Shown: piece after piece, positions 37,359 to 46,292 of the stretch
How positions within the stretch are numbered: the stretch's first letter is position 1
Layout: the number at the start of each line of letters is the position of its first letter
Source: Liberibacter brunswickensis
GTDB taxonomy: Bacteria > Pseudomonadota > Alphaproteobacteria > Rhizobiales > Rhizobiaceae
Assembly: GCF_036858155.1 (NCBI RefSeq)
Contig: NZ_JAAEJX010000009.1
Span: 1 to 64,000, forward strand
Reading direction: 5' to 3'
DNA length: 64,000 nt
Translations under genes and position numbers: made by a program
Notes under the pieces: model-generated
What the model was told of the DNA's origin: nothing
Seen by the model: the letters and a program-made list of their open reading frames with translations, nothing else
Database searches by the model: none

Positions 37359-37613
37359 TTAATTGTTTTTCTTTGAATTTTTTATAAAATCAATGGCACT
37401 ACCAACAGTTAAAATATTCTTAGCACTATCTTCTGGAATCTCAATTGAAAATTTTTCTTCAAAACTCATTACGAGCTCAACAGTATCCAAAGAATCTGCA
37501 CCTAGATCTTCAATAAAACGAGCACTTTCTTTTACTTGTTCCATTTCAACTCCGAGATGAGATACAATAATCTCTTTTACAGCATTAGAAATATCTTCAT
37601 TAGTATTTGACAT
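37359..37613 (-). CDS. acpP: Acyl carrier protein
   Basis: 84 aa acidic carrier for fatty-acid synthesis. The 4'-phosphopantetheine site is Ser in IEDLGADSLDTVELVM, followed by EEKFSIEIPEDSAKNILTVG. Normal length. It lies between fabG and fabF, the standard order, with gaps of 235 bases to fabG and 451 to fabF (the latter holding the fabF fragment). Confidence 0.97.
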   Translation of the reverse strand: MSNTNEDISNAVKEIIVSHLGVEMEQVKESARFIEDLGADSLDTVELVMSFEEKFSIEIPEDSAKNILTVGSAIDFIKNSKKNN

Positions 37614-37848
37614 GATTAAATTATTCCTTATTTTTTTATTTAATAAATTTTACATGTAAAAACCCTATCGGGCAATTATCATTCTTATATCCCAATACTA
37701 CATACTAATGTCAACTAAAACGATGTTTTCATACAAGACAAAATCTTAGTAACATATAAGTAATAAGAACTAGTTTTATAAGTTTAAAGCACTTCAGATA
37801 TTGTATATGCAATAATCATTATTTTTTATCATGAAATACTTTTATTTC

Positions 37849-38592
37849 TTAAACCATTGCCATACCACCATTTACATGAATAGTCTGACCAGTAACATAC
37901 GATGACTCTATAGAAGAAAGATAAAGAACGGCAGAAGCAACATCATCAACATTTCCCATACGTTTCATAGGAATGGAAGATATTATCTTCTCCTGTTGAT
38001 CTTCTGTTAAGTTAGCGGTCATATTACTTCCTATAAATCCAGGAGCAACACAATTAACCGTTACATTACGCCTACCAGTTTCTTGTGCAAGCGCCTTAGT
38101 GAAACCTGTTAATCCAGATTTAGTAGTACAGTAATTCACTTGCCCAGCATTTCCTATAAATCCTACAACAGATGTAATATTAATTATGCGACCAAAACGA
38201 TTTTTAATCATAGCAGGAATTAATTGACGTGTTAAAATAAATGCTGACGTTAAGTTAACAGATAAAACGTCATCCCAATCCTTATAACTTGCACGCATAA
38301 ATAGAGAATCTCTTACAATTCCCGCATTATTCACAAGAATATCAACATCCCCCATATCCTCGTTGACTTTTTTGGATAAATTTTCAACAGATGAACGATC
38401 TGAAAAATTAGCTGGGAAAAGGAAAAAACGATTAGTATCATCAAAATTATTAGCTACTTTCTCTAATTTTTCCAAAGACGTACCATGCAATCCAATAGAA
38501 GCCCCTTGCTGATATAAAATCTTAGCAACTGCAAGACCAATACTACCACTAGCACCTGTAACTAATGCTTTCTTACCAGTTAAATCAAACAT
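37849..38592 (-). CDS. fabG: 3-oxoacyl-ACP reductase FabG
   Basis: NADPH-dependent ketoreductase of fatty-acid elongation, 247 aa, SDR fold. Cofactor motif ALVTGASGSIGLAVA at residues 8-22, NNAGIVRDSLFMRA, catalytic Ser in INITSVVG, Tyr and Lys in YCTTKSGLTGFTKALA, and C-terminal SYVTGQTIHVNGGMAMV. It starts 12 bases after the fabD stop. Confidence 0.97.
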   Translation of the reverse strand: MFDLTGKKALVTGASGSIGLAVAKILYQQGASIGLHGTSLEKLEKVANNFDDTNRFFLFPANFSDRSSVENLSKKVNEDMGDVDILVNNAGIVRDSLFMRASYKDWDDVLSVNLTSAFILTRQLIPAMIKNRFGRIINITSVVGFIGNAGQVNYCTTKSGLTGFTKALAQETGRRNVTVNCVAPGFIGSNMTANLTEDQQEKIISSIPMKRMGNVDDVASAVLYLSSIESSYVTGQTIHVNGGMAMV

Positions 38593-38604
38593 CTAAACAA
38601 CACC

Positions 38605-39549
38605 CTAACCAATTATGGATCTAATAGCCGAATCTATATCCTCAACCTTACACACAGAAATAGCTGATATAGATTTATCAATACGCTTAGCAAGACCTGT
38701 TAATACTTTTCCAGAACCAACCTCATAAATATTCTTTGCACCATGTTTTACAAGAGACTGTACAGTTTCTCTCCAACGTACTCTACCTGATACTTGTTCT
38801 ACCAATAATCTAGAAATCTCATTAATATCAGAAACTGGACTCGCACATACATTTGGCAAGACAGGAACTATTGGATCTTGTTTTTTTATACCATCCAACA
38901 TCCATTTCATAACTTTAGAAACGGGACGCATTAAAGATGAATGAAAAGGAGCAGATACAGGCAAAACAACTGCACGCCTTGCGCCTTTATCAATACAAGC
39001 ATCAACAGCCCATTTAATAGCATCTTTTATCCCAGAAATAACTATTTGACCCCCACCATTATCATTCGCTACTTCGCATACACCAATCTCAGAAGCCTTA
39101 GCACAAATAGAATCTACAACACAATAATCCAAACCGATTATCGCTGCCATCCCTCCTAATCCTGGAGGAACAGTTTCCTGCATAGATTTTCCACGAGCTC
39201 TAACCAATCTAATAGTATCAGATAAAGAGAATGATCTTGCTGCACAAAGAGCCGTATACTCTCCTAAAGAATGCCCAGCAACATAACTTATATCTCTCTC
39301 AATAGACAATCCATTTTTTTCCATTACCCTAATAAAAGCCATAGAAACTGCTGTTAAAGCAGGTTGAGCATTACAAGTAGCAGTTAATTCTTCCTGAGGA
39401 CCATACCACATCAAACTAGAAAGATTTTGACTTAAAGTACAATCAACCTCTTCAAATACGAGACGAGATTCTGGGAAAGCTTCATAAAGATCGCGCCCCA
39501 TTCCTATTACCTGACTACCTTGTCCTGGAAAAGTCAATACCGTAGACAT
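38605..39549 (-). CDS. fabD: Malonyl-CoA:ACP transacylase FabD
   Basis: Loads malonyl groups onto AcpP. 314 aa with the N-terminal FPGQGSQVIGMGRDL, the nucleophile Ser in YVAGHSLGEYTAL, and His in VSAPFHSSLM. First gene of fabD-fabG-acpP-fabF-mltG. Its upstream region is shared with the divergent sitABCD operon. Confidence 0.96.
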   Translation of the reverse strand: MSTVLTFPGQGSQVIGMGRDLYEAFPESRLVFEEVDCTLSQNLSSLMWYGPQEELTATCNAQPALTAVSMAFIRVMEKNGLSIERDISYVAGHSLGEYTALCAARSFSLSDTIRLVRARGKSMQETVPPGLGGMAAIIGLDYCVVDSICAKASEIGVCEVANDNGGGQIVISGIKDAIKWAVDACIDKGARRAVVLPVSAPFHSSLMRPVSKVMKWMLDGIKKQDPIVPVLPNVCASPVSDINEISRLLVEQVSGRVRWRETVQSLVKHGAKNIYEVGSGKVLTGLAKRIDKSISAISVCKVEDIDSAIRSIIG

Positions 39550-40073
39550 ATGAGAATTATATCACTCCTATATTTTTTGATGTTAAGTCCTATATTTTAA
39601 ATAGAAAGTCAAGAAAAACGAATTATGCTTGCACGATTAGTACCGAACTATCCGATAATCTAACCTATCAATAAATACTTTAAATTATGCTCTCCACAAT
39701 ATTTTTTTATTATCATCATTCTGGATTACAATTTATACGAAATAACATGATGGCTTTATTAAGTGCAAAATATGATACTATAAACACTATTTAAAATCAT
39801 AATTTTCTCAGTTTATTTATTTGTAAATGATACCTGATTACCTATATATATGATATATTCATATAAGATAATAAAACAAATAAATCAATAAATTACCTAT
39901 TTTAGATTGTATTTTATTGCGTCATGATTTGAAATGTTCAAATATTTATTTAGCAATCAAGAGAATAGCTTGCATTATAAGTAACACTCTAAATTGCTTG
40001 ACCATTCATATAAAACAATGTTAATCGTCAATCATGAGTATAAAAGTTGTGTTTTAATTAGGGTTATATATAT
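39550..40073. other. Shared upstream region of fabD and sitABCD
   Basis: 524 bases between divergent operons; no ORF supported. It must hold both promoters. A TTGACC at 39998-40003 is a possible -35 for sitA. The near-by stretch around 39968-40000 (TTGCATTATAAG ... AATTGCTTG) is a place to look for a Mur/Fur-type manganese operator, but no clear match was made. Confidence 0.4.
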
Positions 40074-40976
40074 ATGATATTACGTTATTTTTTATGTTTT
40101 TTTGTATTATCCCTCGCGATAATTCCTGTGCCATCTTCTGCAGCACCAAGAAAAAAGGTAGTACTATCAAGTTTTTCTGTCATCGGTGATATTACAAAGA
40201 ATATTGCCAAAGATTTACTGCAATTAAATATTTTAGTTAAAGCTGGGAATGATTCCCATAGTTATCAAGTGACTCCTTCAGATGCAATTAAAATACAAAA
40301 TGCAGATCTTATATTATTTAATGGTTTGCATCTTGAAGAGACTTTTATGAAATATTTTACTAATTTGAAAGAGGGTTCTAAAATCGTTACGGTTACTGAT
40401 GGAGTAGAACCTATTAATATATCAGAGGATCCAAATGCAGGTTATGGTGAACCAAATCCACATGCTTGGATGTCTCTAACAAACGCTATGATATATATTG
40501 AAAATATTAGGAAAGCATTGACAGAACTAGATCCTGATCATGCTAAAGAATATAAGCGTAACGCTACGGAATATGCAAATAAGTTAGAAAGAGAAATATT
40601 GCCTTTAAAATCTAAAATTGATAAAATTGATCCAGAAAAGCGTTGGTTTGTTACTAGCGAAGGATGTCTAGTGTATTTAGCAAAAGATTTTGGCTTTAAA
40701 TCGCTATACCTATGGCCAATTAACTCTGATTCTGAAAGAAGTCCCTTGAAAATTCGCGATGTAATAAACAAGATGCGTCTTTATAAAATCAAGTATATAT
40801 TCTCAGAAAGCACAAACTCTGATCAGCCTGCTAAACAAGTAGCTAATGATACAAATGCTTCTTATGGTGGAGTTCTATATGTAGACAGCCTTAGTAAGCC
40901 AAATGGTCCAGCACCTACTTATTTAGATTTACTTAAACTATCTCTTACAAAAATAACGGATACCCTCTCCAAATGA
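40074..40976 (+). CDS. sitA: Manganese/zinc ABC transporter, binding protein SitA
   Basis: 300 aa periplasmic metal-binding protein of the cluster A-I family. Signal peptide at residues 1-23 (ends PSSAAP). The four ligands of Mn-type binding proteins are present: His62 in DSHSYQ, His130 in PNPHAW, Glu196 in VTSEGCLVYL and Asp271 in LYVDSL. Glu rather than His at the third site and the lack of a His-rich loop favour Mn (SitA/PsaA) over Zn (ZnuA). The stop overlaps sitB by 4 bases. Confidence 0.9.
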   Translation: MILRYFLCFFVLSLAIIPVPSSAAPRKKVVLSSFSVIGDITKNIAKDLLQLNILVKAGNDSHSYQVTPSDAIKIQNADLILFNGLHLEETFMKYFTNLKEGSKIVTVTDGVEPINISEDPNAGYGEPNPHAWMSLTNAMIYIENIRKALTELDPDHAKEYKRNATEYANKLEREILPLKSKIDKIDPEKRWFVTSEGCLVYLAKDFGFKSLYLWPINSDSERSPLKIRDVINKMRLYKIKYIFSESTNSDQPAKQVANDTNASYGGVLYVDSLSKPNGPAPTYLDLLKLSLTKITDTLSK

Positions 40977-41755
40977 AAATAGATTTTAATACCACTTCCA
41001 TAGAATGTGGAATAAATTTAAAAAACATATCAGTAACATATCGTAATGGATATTGCGCTTTAAAAGATGTCAGTCTTTTTATACCTGACAATACAATAAC
41101 TGCTTTAATTGGAATAAACGGAGCTGGTAAGTCTACTTTGTTTAAGTCTATCATGGGATTTGTCCCACTAGATAAGGGGTCTATATCGATATTTAACAAA
41201 ACAGTAGAAAATGCATTAAAAGCAGATCTTATTTCCTATATACCTCAAATGGAATCTATAGATTGGACTTTTCCTATTCTAGTAGAAGATGTTGTTATGA
41301 TGGGTCGCTATAAACATATGAACTGGCTTCGAATTCCTTCAAATAATGACTATAATATAGTAACAGAAGCATTAGATAACGTAGGAATGTCCTTTATGCG
41401 AAACAGGCAAATTGGTGAACTATCTATAGGGCAACAAAAACGAGTTTTTCTTGCTCGTGCGCTCGCTAAAAAAAGTAAGGTTATCATATTAGATGAACCT
41501 TTTGCAGCGATTGATTTTAAAACAGAAAGAGAACTTATTTCTCTCTTAAAATCATTACGCAATGAGGATAGAATGATATTGATTTCTACGCATAATATTA
41601 ATTCTATCCCTTCTTTTTGTGATAGAACTGTTTTTCTCAAAAATACGGTAATCTCATCTGGATTAACCTCAGATATCTTTAATGAGGATAATATTGGAAA
41701 AACCTTTGGAACTGAATCGTATCATCAACAAGCATATTCTACTGTTTGCATATGA
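40973..41755 (+). CDS. sitB: Manganese/zinc ABC transporter ATPase SitB
   Basis: 260 aa ATP-binding subunit. Walker A GINGAGKST near residue 45, Q-loop YIPQMESIDW, signature LSIGQQKRVFLARALA, Walker B VIILDEPFAAID, and a switch His in ISTHNINS. The start overlaps sitA (ATGA). It energises the permeases SitC and SitD. Gene order binding protein-ATPase-permease-permease is that of sitABCD. Confidence 0.93.
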   Translation: MKIDFNTTSIECGINLKNISVTYRNGYCALKDVSLFIPDNTITALIGINGAGKSTLFKSIMGFVPLDKGSISIFNKTVENALKADLISYIPQMESIDWTFPILVEDVVMMGRYKHMNWLRIPSNNDYNIVTEALDNVGMSFMRNRQIGELSIGQQKRVFLARALAKKSKVIILDEPFAAIDFKTERELISLLKSLRNEDRMILISTHNINSIPSFCDRTVFLKNTVISSGLTSDIFNEDNIGKTFGTESYHQQAYSTVCI

Positions 41756-41770
41756 GGATAGATAATTAAA

Positions 41771-42607
41771 ATGACAATAGCTCCATTAATGAATTATATT
41801 CTAGAACCTTTTACGTATAGCTACATGAGTTCAGCTATATGGACGAGTACACTTATAGGATGTGTTTGTGGATTGCTATCTTCATATCTCATCTTACAAG
41901 GATGGTCTTCAATTGGCAACGGTATTTCTCATGCAATTTTCCCCGGAATAGTTGCTTGTTATAGATTAAATATTCCTTTGTCAATTGGAGCTACTCTTTC
42001 AGGAATGTTTGCTACTGGAATGATGGTAAGAATACGAGAAAAAACAAAGCTACGCGAAGATGCTGCTATTGCAGTGGTTTATATATCCTTTTATTCTTTT
42101 GCTATGTTTATGTTATCTCTCTCGCCATCTTCTGTTTATATAGAGAGTATTTTTCTAGGGAATATTCTTTCTATGAGTCAATTTGATAAGATTCAAGTCT
42201 TGATTATAAGTCTTAGTGTCATGTCAGTTATATTTATGAGATGGAAAGACTTTATACTTTTATTTTTTGATGAAGGACACGCTCATTCAATAGGGATAAA
42301 TGTAAAATTTTTAAAAGTATTATTTTTTAGCTTGTTAACTATAACTATAGTTATTGGTTTCCAAACAGTGGGAATATTACTTGTAACTGCAACAGTTATC
42401 ACACCTGGAGCTACTGCTAAGTTAATTACAAAATCATTTGGAAAATATCTTATTTATAGCGCTTTTTTTGGAGCTACTAGTAGCTTTTTAGGATCATATA
42501 TAAGCTATTTTCTAGACTGTAGTCCTGGAGGAATCATTGTAATAATAGAAACCAGCTTATTTTTACTGTTTCTATTATTGTTTTCTAAAAAATATAAAAC
42601 TATATGA
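41771..42607 (+). CDS. sitC: Manganese/zinc ABC transporter permease SitC
   Basis: 278 aa ABC-3 family membrane protein with about eight hydrophobic helices. Family motifs are SSIGNGISHAIFPGIV near residue 57 and FQTVGILLVTATVITPGATA around residue 205. It starts 15 bases after sitB and is the first of two related permeases; the second is sitD. Confidence 0.9.
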   Translation: MTIAPLMNYILEPFTYSYMSSAIWTSTLIGCVCGLLSSYLILQGWSSIGNGISHAIFPGIVACYRLNIPLSIGATLSGMFATGMMVRIREKTKLREDAAIAVVYISFYSFAMFMLSLSPSSVYIESIFLGNILSMSQFDKIQVLIISLSVMSVIFMRWKDFILLFFDEGHAHSIGINVKFLKVLFFSLLTITIVIGFQTVGILLVTATVITPGATAKLITKSFGKYLIYSAFFGATSSFLGSYISYFLDCSPGGIIVIIETSLFLLFLLLFSKKYKTI

Positions 42608-42646
42608 ACAATTTTTTCTATAAATAATCTAAAAAAGAGAATTTTT

Positions 42647-43474
42647 ATGAGTGATATTCTTTACTATACTATGTTGCCTTTACGATTTGCTGCAATTCAA
42701 AATAGTTTTATTATTGCTACTATAGTAGTAATTCCTATGGCAATTTTGTCTTGTTTTCTAATTTTAAAAAATCAATCTTTCGCAGGAGAAGCTATTTCAC
42801 ATTCGGTTCTTCCTGGAATTGTGTTATCCCATATAGTTGGGATACCGTTAGAAATAGGAGCTTTTATCGCAGGAGTTATTTGTACATTATCTGCTGGATA
42901 CCTTAAAGAAAAGAGCTTTTTTAAAGAAGATATCTTACTAAGTATAGTGTTCTCTACCATGTTCGCTATTGGGATAATTATAATGTTGAAGGTTCACAGC
43001 TCTCTTCATTTTAGCCACATATTATTAGGAGATATGTTAGGAGTATCTAAGTCAGATATTATAGAAACTGCTTTTTTCGCACTTATTTCATCATTATTCT
43101 TAATAATAAAAAAGAATGATATTCTTCTCATGATATTCGATCCTATACATGCTCGTTCTATTCAAATTCCTGTAAAATTATTACATTACACTTTTCTAAT
43201 TTTACTATCTCTTGTTATTGTTATTTCGTTAAAATCGATCGGACTTATTCTTCCTCCAGCAGTGTTAGTTATTCCTGGATCAACTGCATTTCTATTATCT
43301 AAACATCATACAACAATGATATTAATTTCGATTATTATTTCCGTAATATGTACTATTTTAGGGATATATTGTAGCTTTTTTATAAATAGTGCAGCCGCAC
43401 CTACGATTGTCGTTCTAATGGCGTCTTTTTTCTTAATGGTAAGCTCTTATAAAATAATATGGAAAAACACTTAA
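42647..43474 (+). CDS. sitD: Manganese/zinc ABC transporter permease SitD
   Basis: 275 aa ABC-3 permease, paralogous to SitC. Motifs QSFAGEAISHSVLPGIV near residue 44 and LKSIGLILPPAVLVIPGSTA near residue 198; several long hydrophobic helices. AAAGAG lies before ATG 42647. Last gene of the operon, convergent with the DUF2155 gene. Confidence 0.9.
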   Translation: MSDILYYTMLPLRFAAIQNSFIIATIVVIPMAILSCFLILKNQSFAGEAISHSVLPGIVLSHIVGIPLEIGAFIAGVICTLSAGYLKEKSFFKEDILLSIVFSTMFAIGIIIMLKVHSSLHFSHILLGDMLGVSKSDIIETAFFALISSLFLIIKKNDILLMIFDPIHARSIQIPVKLLHYTFLILLSLVIVISLKSIGLILPPAVLVIPGSTAFLLSKHHTTMILISIIISVICTILGIYCSFFINSAAAPTIVVLMASFFLMVSSYKIIWKNT

Positions 43475-43499
43475 ACTATTGCCGTAAAAGAAGAAATAA

Positions 43500-43511
43500 A
43501 AACACGTGTTT
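43500..43511. promoter_or_regulatory. 12-bp palindrome AAACACGTGTTT
   Basis: A perfect palindrome just after the sitD stop, in the gap between convergent genes. It could act as a weak hairpin in either transcript or be a chance E-box-like palindrome. No T-run follows it. Confidence 0.2.
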
Positions 43512-43612
43512 GCATTGTACTAAAATATAAATAAAATGTTTAATTTAAATTTATATTGACAAAATTTAAGGACCATTATGACATTTTTTATTTATACCAG
43601 AATGGTTTTATA

Positions 43613-44161
43613 TCAATTTTTACTATTTATTGAATTAGTGTTATCATCCATTTTTTGGGATGGAGTTCCATTTTTAGAATTATTGTCAACCTTGTCTAAA
43701 CTATGATTAGAATCATCCTGTGAATTATTCGAATTAAGATATATAGGAGACTTTTCAACTGATTTTGAATTACTGTCATTTGTAATGATAGGATCTTTGC
43801 AACGTATTAACCAAACATCATATATAGAATGATCAATAGCATTCATTGCTGGACTATCAGCAAACATCCAACCAGAAAAAATTGAACGTACTGTATGATC
43901 TGCAAGAGATTCATTAATTGACACAAAAGCATCAACTCGTTGAGAGTCGTTATCATCTCTTGAGTAACAAACCATCGGCTTAATTGTTAAATAACCGAAT
44001 TGAACGCTTTTATTAACTTCAACGTCAAATGTTAAAATACGACCAGTGATCTTATCCATACCAGCAAATTCAGCTATTTTATTTGCAAATCTAGCAGAGT
44101 TTGCAATATTAGCATTACTGGATATAAATAATATAGTTAATAGAAAAGCTATGTATTTCAA
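43613..44161 (-). CDS. DUF2155 protein (exported)
   Basis: 182 aa with a signal peptide (residues 1-22, ending NANIANSA). The DUF2155 core shows ARFANKIAEFAGMDKITGRI, FGYLTIKPMVCYSR and RSIFSGWMFADSPAMNAIDH, then IYDVWLIRC. The C-terminal 50 residues are Ser/Asn rich and poorly conserved. Function is unknown. It follows the NDUFA12 gene by 52 bases, as in other Rhizobiales. Confidence 0.85.
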   Translation of the reverse strand: MKYIAFLLTILFISSNANIANSARFANKIAEFAGMDKITGRILTFDVEVNKSVQFGYLTIKPMVCYSRDDNDSQRVDAFVSINESLADHTVRSIFSGWMFADSPAMNAIDHSIYDVWLIRCKDPIITNDSNSKSVEKSPIYLNSNNSQDDSNHSLDKVDNNSKNGTPSQKMDDNTNSINSKN

Positions 44162-44213
44162 AAATAAATAATCCTAAATGATATTGTTACTAAGTAAACT
44201 AATAAATTTAAAA

Positions 44214-44603
44214 TTAACAATCAGGAGACCAAGCTTTATATTTAATTTTACTATTAGGATTATTATTTTTATTAAATCTCGGACAATAAGAATTTAATGA
44301 TCCTGTAAAATTAACTCTATGTGGTTTCTGCCAATTAAACACATATTCTTTTTCCTGCGTAGGAACATCTACTCTACGATAATGAATCCAACCATGCCAC
44401 ATAGGTGGAATAGAAGAAGGATCTGCATATCCCTTATATATAACCCAGCGTTTTGGAAATCCATAAATATCTTTACGACCTTCATAATATGTATTACCGA
44501 ATTCATCTTTTCCAATAATACGACCATAACGCCAAGTGAAAAACCTTGTACCTAAAGTTTGACCATTCCACCAAGTGAAAATTTGTAATAAAAGGTTTTT
44601 CAT
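44214..44603 (-). CDS. NDUFA12-family complex I accessory subunit
   Basis: 129 aa homologue of the mitochondrial complex I subunit NDUFA12 (B17.2). Seen: IFTWWNGQTLGTRFFTWRYG, GKDEFGNTYYEGR and PMWHGWIHYRRVDVPT. In alphaproteobacteria it is a supernumerary subunit of NADH:ubiquinone oxidoreductase at the inner membrane. The other complex I genes are not in this window. It is likely co-transcribed with the DUF2155 gene. Confidence 0.93.
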   Translation of the reverse strand: MKNLLLQIFTWWNGQTLGTRFFTWRYGRIIGKDEFGNTYYEGRKDIYGFPKRWVIYKGYADPSSIPPMWHGWIHYRRVDVPTQEKEYVFNWQKPHRVNFTGSLNSYCPRFNKNNNPNSKIKYKAWSPDC

Positions 44604-44781
44604 ATAAATTCCCTTTTCTGTAATTGCAATACAAATTTCAAAATAATAAAAATTATAAATCTAAGTTATATAATAAAAAACACAAAATAATACTATAAAC
44701 AAGTCTAAATTAAATTAGTAAGATAATAGAAACATCATTTTAGAAATCAAAACAACAAATAACAATAACAAAATAGTTCCA

Positions 44782-46131
44782 TTAATTAACCATTGGAATT
44801 AAACCAGCTAAATCATCGACAATACGCTTAATCTTAGAAAAATTATCTCCTTCAGCCATAATACGAATTATAGATTCTGTACCTGAAGCTCTAACAATTA
44901 ACCTACCCATTCCAGATAGCTCAGATTCTGCGTCAGCAATAGCCTCCATAATCAATGAACTATTTAAAACAGAAGTATCTTTAACTGGAATACTGCGCAA
45001 AAACTGAGGATATTCTTCAAAACAATGACACATCATACTCACAGGTTTATCATACTTCTTTATATATCGTAAAACCTGCAAAGATGCGACAAGTCCATCT
45101 CCTGTGGAACCATAGTCAGATAAAATAATATGACCAGATTGTTCACCACCAACATTAAATCCGTTATTTTTCATATATTCCATAACATGGCGATCACCAA
45201 CTTTAGTACGCTCTAATGACAAGCCAAGACTAGCAATAAATCTCTCAAGACCAATATTAGACATTACCGTAGTTACAATACCGTTACCTCTTAACAAGGA
45301 ATGACTCATCCACTCCTTTGCGATAAGAGCCATAATCTGATCTCCATTAACTACAGCACCTTTCTCATCCACTATGATAACCCGATCACCATCTCCATCT
45401 AAGGAGATACCGATATCAGCACGTACTTCGTGTACTTTTCTCTGTAGAGACGAAACATTCGTAGAACCGCAATCAAGATTTATATTTATGCCATTAGGTT
45501 TATCTCCAATAACGACGACATCTGCCCCTAACTCTCCAAATATCTCTGGAGCGACTTTATAAGATGCCCCGTTAGCACAATCTACAACAATCCGCAAACC
45601 TTGCAAATTAACATCAGGTGGCAAAGTACGTTTCACATGTTCAATATAACGATCATGTACACCATTCACACGCTTTGCATGTCCAATACTATCATAACAA
45701 GATAAATACGGTGTTAAATCCTCTTCAAGGAGGTTTTCAATACGAAATTCAATATCGGTAGAAATTTTATAACCATCTGGATCAAAAAGTTTTATACCAT
45801 TATCTTCATAAGGATTATGAGAAGCAGAAATCATTATACCAACATCAGCAAGAAGAGATCTCGTTAGCATCGCAACAGCAGGAGAAGGAATAGGGCCAAG
45901 AATAAAAGCATCCATTCCTGCCGCAGTAAAACCTGCTACTAATGCATTTTCAAGCATATAACCAGATAGACGAGTATCCTTTCCAATGACAACTCTGCGT
46001 CTACGGTGATTTTTTTTCCCTCTAAATAAATAACCTACAGCAATACCAACACGCATCATAAAATCAGGGGTAATTGGGAAAGTATTAGACTTACCACGAA
46101 TCCCATCAGTACCGAAATACCGTCTCTTCAT
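44782..46131 (-). CDS. glmM: Phosphoglucosamine mutase GlmM
   Basis: Converts glucosamine-6-phosphate to the 1-phosphate for UDP-GlcNAc (peptidoglycan and lipid A). 449 aa. N-terminus RYFGTDGIRGKSN, active Ser in MISASHNPYEDNGIKLFD, metal loop SLDGDGDRVIIVD, sugar loop GGEQSGHII and phosphate loop VRASGTESIIRIM. All intact. It ends the tol-pal-tilS-ftsH-glmM order, 161 bases after ftsH. Confidence 0.97.
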   Translation of the reverse strand: MKRRYFGTDGIRGKSNTFPITPDFMMRVGIAVGYLFRGKKNHRRRRVVIGKDTRLSGYMLENALVAGFTAAGMDAFILGPIPSPAVAMLTRSLLADVGIMISASHNPYEDNGIKLFDPDGYKISTDIEFRIENLLEEDLTPYLSCYDSIGHAKRVNGVHDRYIEHVKRTLPPDVNLQGLRIVVDCANGASYKVAPEIFGELGADVVVIGDKPNGININLDCGSTNVSSLQRKVHEVRADIGISLDGDGDRVIIVDEKGAVVNGDQIMALIAKEWMSHSLLRGNGIVTTVMSNIGLERFIASLGLSLERTKVGDRHVMEYMKNNGFNVGGEQSGHIILSDYGSTGDGLVASLQVLRYIKKYDKPVSMMCHCFEEYPQFLRSIPVKDTSVLNSSLIMEAIADAESELSGMGRLIVRASGTESIIRIMAEGDNFSKIKRIVDDLAGLIPMVN

Positions 46132-46292
46132 ATCTACTCCTCTAAGGATTGATATTAAATAAAAAATAAAAATATTTTATCAAAATTACAACATAAGAAC
46201 TATAAAATACATTTTACAACATAGAATATTAATTCTAAAAAATAGTAACTCATTATACTTCACGATTCCTGAATATTATTAGAATTTTCTTT

